A DNA stretch of 15,093 bases, from assembly GCA_023386135.1 (NCBI GenBank), contig JAEWKG010000218.1:1-15093 (forward strand), read 5' to 3'. This document shows positions 1 through 7,393 of the stretch, one piece after another (within the stretch, counting starts at the first letter, position 1; every line of letters begins with the position of its first letter). The notes beneath the pieces were generated by a model. It did not search any database. It had not been told where the DNA came from and was given only the letters and a program-made list of their open reading frames with translations. The DNA is from Pseudomonadota bacterium. Its GTDB lineage: Bacteria > Pseudomonadota > Alphaproteobacteria > Sphingomonadales > Sphingomonadaceae. A program made the position numbers and the translations under genes.

Positions 1-386
1 ACCTATACGCGCCGGTCGATCTGGGCATCGGCAAGTGCCGCCTGTCGGTCGCCGAGCCCGCCGCCGGGGCCGCTTCGATCGACGGCGCGAGCCACATCCG
101 CGTCGCCACCAAGTATCCCGCCCTCACCCGCCGTCACTTCGAGGCGCGCGGGGTGCAGGCGGAATGCGTCAAATTGAACGGCGCGATGGAGATCGCCCCG
201 GCGCTCGGGCTGGCCGGCCGGATCGTCGACCTGGTCGAGAGCGGCCGCACGCTGGTCGACAACGGCCTCGTCGAGACCGCGACGATCATGGAGGTGACCG
301 CGCGCCTGATCGTCAACCGCGCGGCGCTCAAGACCGACCCGCGCGTGGCGGCACTGGTCGAGCGGTTCCGGGAGCTGGCCGCGTGA
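1..386 (+). CDS. hisG: ATP phosphoribosyltransferase, catalytic subunit (short form), 3' part
   Basis: Partial gene: the 5' end lies outside the window and the frame is read from base 3. HisG joins ATP and PRPP to give phosphoribosyl-ATP, the committed and feedback-controlled step of histidine synthesis in the cytoplasm. The visible 127 residues include the family wording DLGIGKCRLSVA near the start and then LNGAMEIAPALGLAGRIVDL, ending in a typical LIVNRAALK stretch. The protein stops about 20 residues after that, so it lacks the C-terminal histidine-binding domain of long-form HisG. It is therefore the short form, which in known systems needs the HisZ partner; no hisZ is visible here. Its TGA overlaps the GTG of hisD (GTGA), so the two are probably translationally coupled. 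Identity is clear; the start cannot be seen. Confidence 0.95.
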   Translation, partial: LYAPVDLGIGKCRLSVAEPAAGAASIDGASHIRVATKYPALTRRHFEARGVQAECVKLNGAMEIAPALGLAGRIVDLVESGRTLVDNGLVETATIMEVTARLIVNRAALKTDPRVAALVERFRELAA

Positions 387-1672
387 AGCTGCTGCGCACC
401 ACCGACAAGGGCTTCGACGCCGCCTTCCGCCGGATCGTCGAGGACCGGCGCGAGAGCGAGGGCGACGTCGCCACCGATGTCACCGCGATCATCGCCCGCG
501 TGCGCGCCAAGGGCGATGCGGCGCTGTCCGAGTACACCCAGCGCTTCGACGATCACCAGCTGACCGAAGAGGGCGACTGGCGCATCACCGCTGCCGAATG
601 CCGCTCGGCATTCGATGAGCTTGACCCGGTGCTGCGCGACGCGCTGACCCTCGCCGCCGACCGCATCCGCGTGTTTCATGAGAAGCAACGACCGCTGGAC
701 AGCGATGACACGGATGAGGCCGGGGTCCGCCTGGGCGCGCGCTGGCGGCCGGTCGACGCGGCGGGGCTCTATGTCCCAGGCGGGCGCGCTGCCTATCCCT
801 CGTCGCTGCTGATGAACGCGATTCCGGCCAAGGTCGCGGGGGTCGAGCGGCTGGTCGTGGTCACCCCCACTCCCGGCGGCAGGACTAACCCGCTGGTGCT
901 TGCCGCCGCGCACATCGCGGGGGTGGACGAGATCTGGCGCGTCGGCGGGGCGCAGGCGATCGCCGCGCTCGCCTACGGCACCGAGCGGATTGCGCGGGTC
1001 GACGTGGTCACCGGCCCCGGCAACGCGTGGGTCGCGGAGGCCAAGCGCCAGCTCTACGGCGTGGTCGGGATCGACATGGTCGCCGGGCCGAGCGAGATCC
1101 TGGTCATCGCGGACGCCAAGAACGATCCCGACTGGATCGCCGCCGACCTCCTGAGCCAGGCCGAGCACGATCCCGATGCGCAGTCGATCCTGATCACCGA
1201 CGACGAGGATTTCGCCGACCAGGTCGCCGACCGGATTGACGTTCAGTGCGCGATGCTCTCCACCCGCCGCATCGCGCAGAAGAGCTGGGACGATCACGGC
1301 GTGATCGTGGTAGTCGAACGGCTCGACCAGGCGATCCCCCTCGCCAACCAGCTCGCGGCCGAGCATGTCGAGCTTGCGGTCGATGACCCCGCGCCTTTCC
1401 TCGACGGCATTCGACACGCAGGCAGCGTGTTCATGGGCCGGATGGCGCCCGAGGCGGTCGGCGATTACGTCGCCGGGCCCAACCACGTCCTTCCCACCGG
1501 GCGCCGCGCGCGCTTTTCCAGCGGGTTGTCGGTGCTCGACTTCATGAAGCGCACCAGCTTCATCGAGCTCGATGACACCGCCTTCGCCACCATCGGCCCC
1601 CCCGCCGCCGCGCTCGCGCATGCCGAGGGGCTACCGGCGCACGCCAATTCGATCGAGGTTCGCCTGAAATGA
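383..1672 (+). CDS. hisD: Histidinol dehydrogenase
   Basis: Zinc enzyme that oxidises L-histidinol to L-histidine in two NAD-dependent steps, the end of the pathway. With the GTG start at 383 the protein is 429 aa, matching the family's usual length of about 430. Zinc ligands expected from the E. coli enzyme are all present: Q259 and H262 in SQAEHDPDAQ, D361 in VGDYVAGPNH, and H420 in LPAHANS. The catalytic pair E327-H328 lies in AAEHVEL. The open frame continues upstream to about base 35, but that part runs out of frame through hisG and is not protein-like. The GTG at 383 overlaps the hisG stop by 4 bases, and GGGAG at 370-374 gives a good ribosome binding site 8 bases upstream. It overlaps nusB by 4 bases (ATGA). 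Confidence 0.97.
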   Translation: MKLLRTTDKGFDAAFRRIVEDRRESEGDVATDVTAIIARVRAKGDAALSEYTQRFDDHQLTEEGDWRITAAECRSAFDELDPVLRDALTLAADRIRVFHEKQRPLDSDDTDEAGVRLGARWRPVDAAGLYVPGGRAAYPSSLLMNAIPAKVAGVERLVVVTPTPGGRTNPLVLAAAHIAGVDEIWRVGGAQAIAALAYGTERIARVDVVTGPGNAWVAEAKRQLYGVVGIDMVAGPSEILVIADAKNDPDWIAADLLSQAEHDPDAQSILITDDEDFADQVADRIDVQCAMLSTRRIAQKSWDDHGVIVVVERLDQAIPLANQLAAEHVELAVDDPAPFLDGIRHAGSVFMGRMAPEAVGDYVAGPNHVLPTGRRARFSSGLSVLDFMKRTSFIELDDTAFATIGPPAAALAHAEGLPAHANSIEVRLK

Positions 1673-2124
1673 CCGCTTCGCCCCGCTCCCAGGCCCGCTC
1701 GGCCGCCCGCCTCGCCGCGGTCCAGGCGCTTTACCAGCACCAGCTCGAGAACACGCCGACCGCGCGCCTGCTCGATGAATTCCACCAGCACCGCCTCGGC
1801 ATGACCGACGACGAGGAGGAGACCGAGTTCGCCGACGCCGAGGTCGATTTCTTCGACGACCTCGTGAAAGGCGCCCTCGCCCGCCGCGAGGAGATCGACG
1901 AGCTGCTGACGAGCAAGCTGGCCGAAGGCTGGACGCTGCGCCGCCTCGACAAGACCATGCTGCAGATCCTGCGCGCCGGCGCCTACGAACTCCTCGCCCG
2001 CCCCGACGTACCTGTCGCCGCCGCGATCAGCGAATGGGTCGACGTCGCCAAGGCCTTCTTCGACGACCGCGAGGCGAAGTTCGTCAACGGCGTGCTCGAC
2101 GCGGTGGCGAAGAGCGTCCGCTGA
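1669..2124 (+). CDS. nusB: Transcription antitermination factor NusB
   Basis: RNA-binding protein of 151 aa, the usual NusB size. With NusE (ribosomal protein S10) it binds boxA RNA and supports antitermination and processing of rRNA transcripts. Family features are visible: the N-terminal helix RSAARLAAVQALYQHQ, LRRLDKTMLQILRAGAYELL in the middle, PVAAAISEWVDVAKAF, and FVNGVLDAVAK near the C-terminus. An acidic stretch (DDEEETEFADAE, about residues 47-58) sits in the variable region. The ATG overlaps the hisD stop as ATGA, with GAGG at 1655-1658 as a weak ribosome binding site. Its TGA overlaps the presumed CTG start of thiL. Placement between his genes and thiL suggests co-transcription with them. 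Confidence 0.96.
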   Translation: MTASPRSQARSAARLAAVQALYQHQLENTPTARLLDEFHQHRLGMTDDEEETEFADAEVDFFDDLVKGALARREEIDELLTSKLAEGWTLRRLDKTMLQILRAGAYELLARPDVPVAAAISEWVDVAKAFFDDREAKFVNGVLDAVAKSVR

Positions 2125-2993
2125 CCGGCGAACGCGCCTTTATCGACTTACTGCGCGGACTGGCGACCGACCCCGCCGCCCGCAACCTGGTCGATGACGC
2201 CGCTGTGCTCGAAGTGGGCGGCGAGGCGCTGGTCCTGACGCATGACATGATGGTCGAGGGCGTCCACTGGCTCCCCGGCCAGGACATGGCCGATGTCGCG
2301 TGGAAGCTGGTGGCGGTGAACCTGTCCGATCTCGCTGCGAAGGGTGCTCGGCCGCTCGGCGTGCTGTTCGGCTACATGTTCGGCGACCAGATCGAGCGCT
2401 TCATTGACGGCTTACGCGAGGCCCTCGCGGCTTTCGATGTCCCGCTGCTGGGCGGCGACACCGTCTCCGGCGGCCCGCCCCAATCGCTGGGCCTGACCGC
2501 GATCGGCCAGGCTACGCACCGTCCCGTCCCCTCCCGCTCGGGCGCCAAACCGGGCGATACGCTATGGATCACCGGCCCCGTCGGCGCCGCGATGATCGGG
2601 TTCGAGGCATTGCGCGACAACATCAGCGCCGACAGCGAAGCCTACCGCCGCCCGCGCCCGCTGCTCGCCGAAGGGTGCGCGCTCGCGCCACACGTCACAG
2701 CGATGATGGACCTATCGGACGGCGTGCTGCTCGATGCCTCGCGGCTGGCCGAAGCGAGCGCAGTAACGATCGATTTCGCCACTGCATCGGTGCCGATCGC
2801 TGCTCCCGAAAGCCGCCGTGCCGACGCCTTGCGCTGGGGAGACGACTACCAGCTTCTCTTCACTCTCCCCGACGGTCAGCAGCCGCCCGTTGCAGCCCAT
2901 CGCATCGGCGCGGTCCTCCCGCTCGGCAGCGCACCGCTCCTCCTCAACGGCGCCCCGCCCGCGCCCACCGACACCCTCGGCTACCAGCACTAG
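2121..2993 (+). CDS. thiL: Thiamine-monophosphate kinase, probable CTG start
   Basis: Phosphorylates thiamine monophosphate to thiamine diphosphate with ATP, the last step of cofactor synthesis. The protein is about 290 aa. It shows the ThiL/PurM-like order of motifs: DDAAVL (25-30), THD (40-42), NLSDLAAKGA (67-76), LLGGDT (109-114), MMDLSDG (195-201) and GDDYQLLF (240-247), the last a variant of the common GEDYELLF. The start is odd. Homology begins at once after nusB with GERAFIDLLRGLATDP, but no ATG, GTG or TTG is in frame there. The first in-frame ATG downstream would delete the DDAAV motif. The ATG at 2034 would add 29 residues read out of frame through nusB. CTG at 2121 overlaps the nusB TGA as CTGA, just like the two junctions before it, and GAAGAG at 2109-2114 could be the ribosome binding site. 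Function is sure; the start is inferred. Confidence 0.93.
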   Translation: MTGERAFIDLLRGLATDPAARNLVDDAAVLEVGGEALVLTHDMMVEGVHWLPGQDMADVAWKLVAVNLSDLAAKGARPLGVLFGYMFGDQIERFIDGLREALAAFDVPLLGGDTVSGGPPQSLGLTAIGQATHRPVPSRSGAKPGDTLWITGPVGAAMIGFEALRDNISADSEAYRRPRPLLAEGCALAPHVTAMMDLSDGVLLDASRLAEASAVTIDFATASVPIAAPESRRADALRWGDDYQLLFTLPDGQQPPVAAHRIGAVLPLGSAPLLLNGAPPAPTDTLGYQH

Positions 2994-3025
2994 CGCCTAC
3001 CCCGGTAAAACCGCGCGTTTCGCTC

Positions 3026-3053
3026 TTGCGGATGCGAGTCGCTTGCCTATACC
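3026..3053 (+). promoter_or_regulatory. Possible sigma-70-type promoter for hppA
   Basis: In the 126-bp gap between thiL and hppA, TTGCGG (3026-3031) and TATACC (3048-3053) are separated by 16 bases, a fair match to a -35/-10 pair. It lies about 67 bases before the hppA GTG. The same gap holds a short inverted repeat, CGGTAAAACCG (3003-3013), directly after the thiL stop. No transcription data support this; it is a consensus match only. Confidence 0.35.
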
Positions 3054-3119
3054 TCGGCGCCTCATTGCCGCTCGGGAGAGGCGGCGCAATCCACGCAGAG
3101 ACAAGAAGAGGGGACTTAC

Positions 3120-5240
3120 GTGGACCTTGTCATGATAGCGATAATTCTCGGGCTGCTGGCCGTGGTGTACGGGTTCGTCACCAGCCGCCAGGTGCTCGGC
3201 TCGGACGCCGGCAGCGCGCGGATGCAGGAGATCGCCGCGGCGATCCAGGAAGGCGCGCAGGCCTACCTGCGGCGCCAGTACACCACCATCGCCATCGTCG
3301 GTGTGGTGGTTGCCATTCTTGTGGCGGTGTTCCTCGGCACCGTTTCGGCGGTCGGCTTCGTCATCGGCGCGGTGCTGTCGGGCGTTGCCGGCTTCATCGG
3401 GATGAACATCTCGGTCCGCTCGAACGTGCGCACCGCGCAGGCCGCTTCGCAGGGTCTGCAGCAGGGCCTCACGCTGGCGTTTCGCGCCGGCGCGATCACC
3501 GGCATGCTGGTCGCGGGCCTCGCGCTCCTCGGCATCTCGGTGTTCTACTGGTACCTCGTCGGGCCCGGCGGCTACACCGTCGGCGGTGAGGACCGCACCG
3601 TGGTCCAGGCGCTCACCGCGCTCGCCTTCGGCGCCTCACTGATCTCAATCTTCGCGCGTCTCGGCGGCGGTATCTTCACCAAGGCCGCCGACGTCGGCGC
3701 CGACCTCGTCGGCAAGGTCGAGGCCGGCATCCCCGAAGACGATCCGCGCAACCCCGCGGTGATCGCCGACAACGTGGGCGACAACGTCGGTGACTGCGCC
3801 GGCATGGCCGCCGACCTGTTCGAAACCTACGTCGTCACCGTCGGCGCCACGATGGTGCTTACCGCCCTCCTCCTCAGCGGTTCGCCCCTGCTGATGGGCC
3901 TGATGACCCTGCCGCTGCTGATCGGCGGCGCGTGCATCGTCACCTCGATCATCGGCACCTACTTCGTCCGCCTCGGCAACTCGAAGAACGTCATGGGCGC
4001 GATGTACAAGGGCTTCCTCGTCTCGGCGGTGCTGGCCGTTCCGGCGATCTGGTTCGCCACCGCGACGGTGCTCGGCGGCAACATCGACACGCAGGTCGCG
4101 ACCCTCGCGGGCGGCGACAGCTACACCGGCATGGACCTGTTCTGGTGCGCGCTGCTGGGCCTCGTCATCACCGGCCTGATCATCTGGATCACCGAGTACT
4201 ACACCGGTACCGGCTTCCGCCCGGTCCGCTCGATCGCTAAGGCGTCGGAAACCGGCCACGGCACCAACGTGATCCAGGGCCTCGCGATCAGCATGGAAGC
4301 GACTGCACTGCCGACGCTGGTGATCGTCGCGGGGATCATCATCGCGTTCCAGCTCGCTGGGCTGATGGGGATCGCCTACGCCGCCACCGCGATGCTGGCT
4401 CTGGCCGGCATGGTCGTTGCGCTCGACGCCTACGGACCCGTCACCGACAACGCCGGCGGCATCGCCGAGATGGCGGGCCTCGATGACAGCGTGCGCGAGA
4501 AGACCGACCTGCTCGACGCGGTGGGCAACACCACCAAGGCGGTGACCAAGGGCTATGCGATCGGTTCGGCGGGCCTCGGCGCGCTGGTGCTGTTCGCGGC
4601 CTTCACCACCGACTTGCGCGAGTTCTTCCCGAACCTGACGGTCAACTTCAGCCTGGAAAACCCATACGTCATCGTCGGGCTGCTGCTCGGTGCACTGCTC
4701 CCGTACCTGTTCGGGTCGATGGGCATGACCGCGGTCGGCCGCGCGGCCGGCGACGTGGTGATCGACGTGCGCGCCCAGTTGAAGAACGACCCGGGGATCA
4801 TTGCCGGCACCTCGAAGCCGAACTACGCCAAGACCGTCGACCTCGTGACAAAGGCGGCGATCAAGGAAATGATCATCCCCTCGCTGCTGCCGGTGCTCGC
4901 GCCGATCGTAGTGTACTTCGTGATCACCGCGGTGGCGGGCCAGGCCAACGGCTTCGCCGCGCTGGGCGCGCTGCTCCTCGGCGTAATCGTCGGCGGGCTG
5001 TTCGTGGCGCTGTCGATGACCGCCGGCGGCGGCGCGTGGGACAACGCGAAGAAGTACATCGAGGACGGCCATCACGGCGGCAAGGGCTCCGAAGCCCACA
5101 AGGCCGCGGTGACCGGCGACACGGTCGGCGATCCCTACAAGGATACCGCTGGCCCGGCCGTGAACCCGATGATCAAGATCACCAACATCGTGGCGCTGCT
5201 GCTGCTCGCAGCGCTCGCGGCGGGTGGTGCAGCCGGCTAA
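3120..5240 (+). CDS. hppA: K+-independent membrane-bound proton-translocating pyrophosphatase
   Basis: Integral membrane pump that hydrolyses pyrophosphate and exports protons. The 706-aa length fits the family, and many hydrophobic segments are visible from residue 4 onward. The substrate-binding motif DVGADLVGKVE is at 191-201, followed by EDDPRNPAVIADNVGDNVGD. The subfamily can be read directly: GNTTKAVTKG at 469-478 has Lys at 473 and Thr at 476, the pair known from K+-independent H+-PPases (K+-dependent enzymes have Ala and Gly/Ala there). The GTG start at 3120 has a strong purine-rich ribosome binding site, GAGGGGA at 3108-3114. The ATG at 3132 is a less likely alternative that would trim the usual MDLV start. 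The gene has its own probable promoter and a strong terminator, so it looks like a single-gene unit. Confidence 0.97.
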   Translation: MDLVMIAIILGLLAVVYGFVTSRQVLGSDAGSARMQEIAAAIQEGAQAYLRRQYTTIAIVGVVVAILVAVFLGTVSAVGFVIGAVLSGVAGFIGMNISVRSNVRTAQAASQGLQQGLTLAFRAGAITGMLVAGLALLGISVFYWYLVGPGGYTVGGEDRTVVQALTALAFGASLISIFARLGGGIFTKAADVGADLVGKVEAGIPEDDPRNPAVIADNVGDNVGDCAGMAADLFETYVVTVGATMVLTALLLSGSPLLMGLMTLPLLIGGACIVTSIIGTYFVRLGNSKNVMGAMYKGFLVSAVLAVPAIWFATATVLGGNIDTQVATLAGGDSYTGMDLFWCALLGLVITGLIIWITEYYTGTGFRPVRSIAKASETGHGTNVIQGLAISMEATALPTLVIVAGIIIAFQLAGLMGIAYAATAMLALAGMVVALDAYGPVTDNAGGIAEMAGLDDSVREKTDLLDAVGNTTKAVTKGYAIGSAGLGALVLFAAFTTDLREFFPNLTVNFSLENPYVIVGLLLGALLPYLFGSMGMTAVGRAAGDVVIDVRAQLKNDPGIIAGTSKPNYAKTVDLVTKAAIKEMIIPSLLPVLAPIVVYFVITAVAGQANGFAALGALLLGVIVGGLFVALSMTAGGGAWDNAKKYIEDGHHGGKGSEAHKAAVTGDTVGDPYKDTAGPAVNPMIKITNIVALLLLAALAAGGAAG

Positions 5241-5267
5241 CCGGTACGCCCGTTAAGGGTGACCAGG

Positions 5268-5306
5268 AACCCCGCCCCGTTTCGATACGGGGCGGGGTTT
5301 TTGTTG
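5268..5306 (+). terminator. Rho-independent terminator after hppA
   Basis: A perfect 13-bp stem (5268-5280 pairs with 5287-5299) with a 6-base loop TTCGAT is followed by a T-rich run (GTTTTTGTTG). It begins 28 bases after the hppA stop and separates hppA from the downstream acyltransferase gene. Confidence 0.92.
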
Positions 5307-5351
5307 CGCGCGTTAACGCTCCTTCCAAGGTGATCGGTTACCCGCGCGGGG

Positions 5352-6485
5352 GTGGAGCAACCGATCGGCCTTGCGACGACGATCAGCAATGTGCGCACCG
5401 CGTTCGCGGTAGTGCCGTGGCGCGACTTCGCGGACCGCGCAGGGTGGGACGCGCTTGCTAAGAACGCCGCCGAGCCCAACCCGTTCATGGAGCGGTGGTG
5501 CCTCGAAGCCGGATTCGCGGCGTTCGATGGCGACGATGAAGCTTCGCTCGCCACGCTGAGCCTTGACGGCGCGCTCGCTGGGGTCCTCCCGCTGCTGCGC
5601 CGCTGGAGTTACGAGGGCTACCCCTTCCCGCACCTCGGTACCTGGCTCCACGCCAACGCCTTCTGCGGCGCGCCGCTGGTCGCTGCGGGGCACGAACATG
5701 CCTTCTGGCGCGAACTGCTGCACTGGGCCGACGCCCACGCCGGGCGCGCGCTGTTCTTCCATCTTGAGGGCCTGCCGGTCGAAGGCCCGCTCTACGCCGC
5801 GCTGCGTGACGTGTGCGCGGTCGAGCGTCGCGCCGCGGGAGTGGTGCACCGTCTCGACCGCGCGCTGCTGGCCTCCGACCTGTCCTCGCAGGCGTACTTC
5901 GACGCCTCGATGAGCGGCAAGAAGCGCAAGGAATTGCGCCGCCAGCACACCCGCCTTGCCGAACAGGGCGAGTTGGCATTCGAGCGATCTACCGGCGACA
6001 CCGGTCTTTCCAATTGGACCGAGAACTTCCTCGCCCTCGAACGCGCCGGCTGGAAGGGCCGCGAGGGCTCCGCGCTCGCCTGCGAGCCGGCGAAGGCGGC
6101 GTTCTTCCGCGAGGCGCTGGCCGGGGCCGCCGCGCAAGGCCGGCTCGAACGCCTCGCCATCACCCTCGACGGTGCACCGATCGCGATGCTGGCGAACTTC
6201 CTCACCCCACCCGGCGTCTACAGCTTCAAGACGACCTACGACGAGCGCTATGCCCGCTTCTCCCCCGGCGTTCTGCTCCAGCGCGAAAACCTCGACCTGC
6301 TCGCGCGCGAAGATATCGCCTGGGCCGATAGCTGTGCGGCCGCCGACCACCCGATGATCGAACGCATCTGGCGCGACAAGCGCACAATCGCCCGCGTCAG
6401 CATCGCCATCGGCGGCCCGCTACGCCGCGCCGCCGCCGCCGCTCTGTTCCGCGCCGAGACGCGCACGCCCAGCCGAGGACTGTAA
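5352..6485 (+). CDS. GNAT-family acyltransferase, FemAB/BioF2-like (Acetyltransf_6)
   Basis: Predicted acyltransferase of 377 aa related to the BioF2-like/CelD group, which contains enzymes acting on polysaccharides, peptidoglycan or other amines. The second half carries the family pattern: SGKKRKELRRQHTRLAEQGE (about 192-211), LERAGWKGREGSAL (about 231-244), then the hydrophobic GNAT core LERLAITLDGAPIAML and VYSFKTTYDERYARFSPGVL. No signal peptide or membrane segment is evident, so it is probably cytoplasmic. The GTG at 5352 is the longest start but has no good ribosome binding site; GTG at 5391 is an in-frame alternative. Only 3 bases separate it from the JmjC-like gene, so the two are almost certainly one operon and may act on the same substrate. 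The substrate cannot be told from the sequence. Confidence 0.85.
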   Translation: MEQPIGLATTISNVRTAFAVVPWRDFADRAGWDALAKNAAEPNPFMERWCLEAGFAAFDGDDEASLATLSLDGALAGVLPLLRRWSYEGYPFPHLGTWLHANAFCGAPLVAAGHEHAFWRELLHWADAHAGRALFFHLEGLPVEGPLYAALRDVCAVERRAAGVVHRLDRALLASDLSSQAYFDASMSGKKRKELRRQHTRLAEQGELAFERSTGDTGLSNWTENFLALERAGWKGREGSALACEPAKAAFFREALAGAAAQGRLERLAITLDGAPIAMLANFLTPPGVYSFKTTYDERYARFSPGVLLQRENLDLLAREDIAWADSCAAADHPMIERIWRDKRTIARVSIAIGGPLRRAAAAALFRAETRTPSRGL

Positions 6486-6488
6486 CCG

Positions 6489-7361
6489 ATGGACGCCCGC
6501 ACCGGCTTCACCGCGCTTGACCACACCGTGTTCGACGCCGAGGCACGCGCCGCGTTCGCCGCCGCCTATCCCGAAACGCCCGGCGTGATCCGCCACCAGC
6601 TGGCCAACCACCCGTTGCTCGATCTCGACGCGCTGGCCGCGCTTGCCGGCCGGCTGCCCGATGCCTCGATCGAGTACAATCGCGGCAACCTGCCGCTGGG
6701 CGTGGACGGCAAGCCCGCACCGACCGGCATCGGGATCGAGGACACCATCCGCCACATCGCCACCAGCAATAGTTGGGCGGTGCTCAAGAACATCGAGCAG
6801 CACCCCGCCTACGAAGCGCTGCTGCTGGCGCTGCTCGGCGAGCTCAAACCGCAGATCGAGAAGAAGACCGGCGCTATGCTGCGGCCGCAGGGGTTCGTGT
6901 TCATCTCCAGCCCCGACGCGGTGACGCCCTACCACTTCGATCCCGAGCACAACATCCTGCTCCAACTGGTCGGCAGCAAGGTGATGGCCCAGTTCCCCGC
7001 CGGCGACGCCGCCTTCGCGCCCGATGCCACCCACGAGAGCTACCATTCGGGCGGCCCGCGCGAACTGGTCTGGAGTGACGGGCTGGCAAGCGGCGGACGC
7101 GAATTTCCACTCGGCCCCGGCGAGGCGGTGATGGTCCCCGTGATGGCCCCCCACCATGTCCGCAACGGTCCCACGAGCTCGATCTCGCTGTCGATCACCT
7201 GGCGCAGCGAATGGTCGTTCGAGGAGGCCGACGCGCGCTGCTGGAACGGCCTCCTGCGCAAGGCCGGCTTCGCCCCGCGCGCGCCGCACCGCTGGCCGCG
7301 CCGCAACCGCGCCAAGGCGCTGGCCTTCCGCGCCTGGCGACGGGTGTTCGGCGCGCGTTGA
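6489..7361 (+). CDS. JmjC/cupin-like protein, putative Fe(II)/2-oxoglutarate oxygenase
   Basis: Protein of 290 aa of the cupin-8/JmjC type, often labelled transcriptional regulator in databases although the fold is that of a hydroxylase. The metal motif is intact: H149 and D151 in PYHFDPEHN, with the distal histidine H222 or H223 in VMAPHHVRNG. K164 in QLVGSK is a candidate 2-oxoglutarate contact. No DNA-binding domain is seen. The C-terminus is strongly basic (RAPHRWPRRNRAKALAFRAWRR). The ATG at 6489 has GAGGA at 6475-6479 as ribosome binding site and follows the acyltransferase by 3 bases. The likely role is hydroxylation of a protein, lipid or small molecule handled by the same operon; the substrate is unknown. 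Confidence 0.82.
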   Translation: MDARTGFTALDHTVFDAEARAAFAAAYPETPGVIRHQLANHPLLDLDALAALAGRLPDASIEYNRGNLPLGVDGKPAPTGIGIEDTIRHIATSNSWAVLKNIEQHPAYEALLLALLGELKPQIEKKTGAMLRPQGFVFISSPDAVTPYHFDPEHNILLQLVGSKVMAQFPAGDAAFAPDATHESYHSGGPRELVWSDGLASGGREFPLGPGEAVMVPVMAPHHVRNGPTSSISLSITWRSEWSFEEADARCWNGLLRKAGFAPRAPHRWPRRNRAKALAFRAWRRVFGAR

Positions 7362-7373
7362 CGCACCCGTAAA

Positions 7374-7390
7374 GCTGCCGCAATGGCAGC
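7374..7390 (+). repeat. Small hairpin just before the tesB start codon
   Basis: GCTGCC (7374-7379) pairs with GGCAGC (7385-7390) around the loop GCAAT, ending three bases before the tesB ATG where a ribosome binding site is expected. No clear Shine-Dalgarno sequence is visible there. A 6-bp stem can arise by chance in GC-rich DNA. Confidence 0.4.
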
Positions 7391-7393
7391 GGC

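Noticed and set aside
35..382. N-terminal extension of hisD
   Set aside because: Overlaps hisG in another frame, is Arg-rich, and would make HisD 116 residues too long.
134..1621. 495-aa open frame on the minus strand inside hisD
   Set aside because: Exactly antisense to a clear hisD; its low-complexity G/R/D/H-rich protein is typical of antisense frames in GC-rich genes.
2034..2120. ATG start of thiL at 2034
   Set aside because: Adds 29 Arg-rich residues read out of frame through conserved nusB sequence; ThiL homology begins only after 2121.
2564..3589. 341-aa plus-strand frame across thiL, the gap and hppA
   Set aside because: Arg-rich out-of-frame reading of two well-identified genes.
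3645..5099. 484-aa open frame on the minus strand inside hppA
   Set aside because: Antisense shadow of hppA, rich in H, D, R and G with no domain I recognise.
5313..6350. 345-aa open frame on the minus strand over the acyltransferase gene
   Set aside because: The plus-strand frame matches a known family throughout; the minus frame has no motif.
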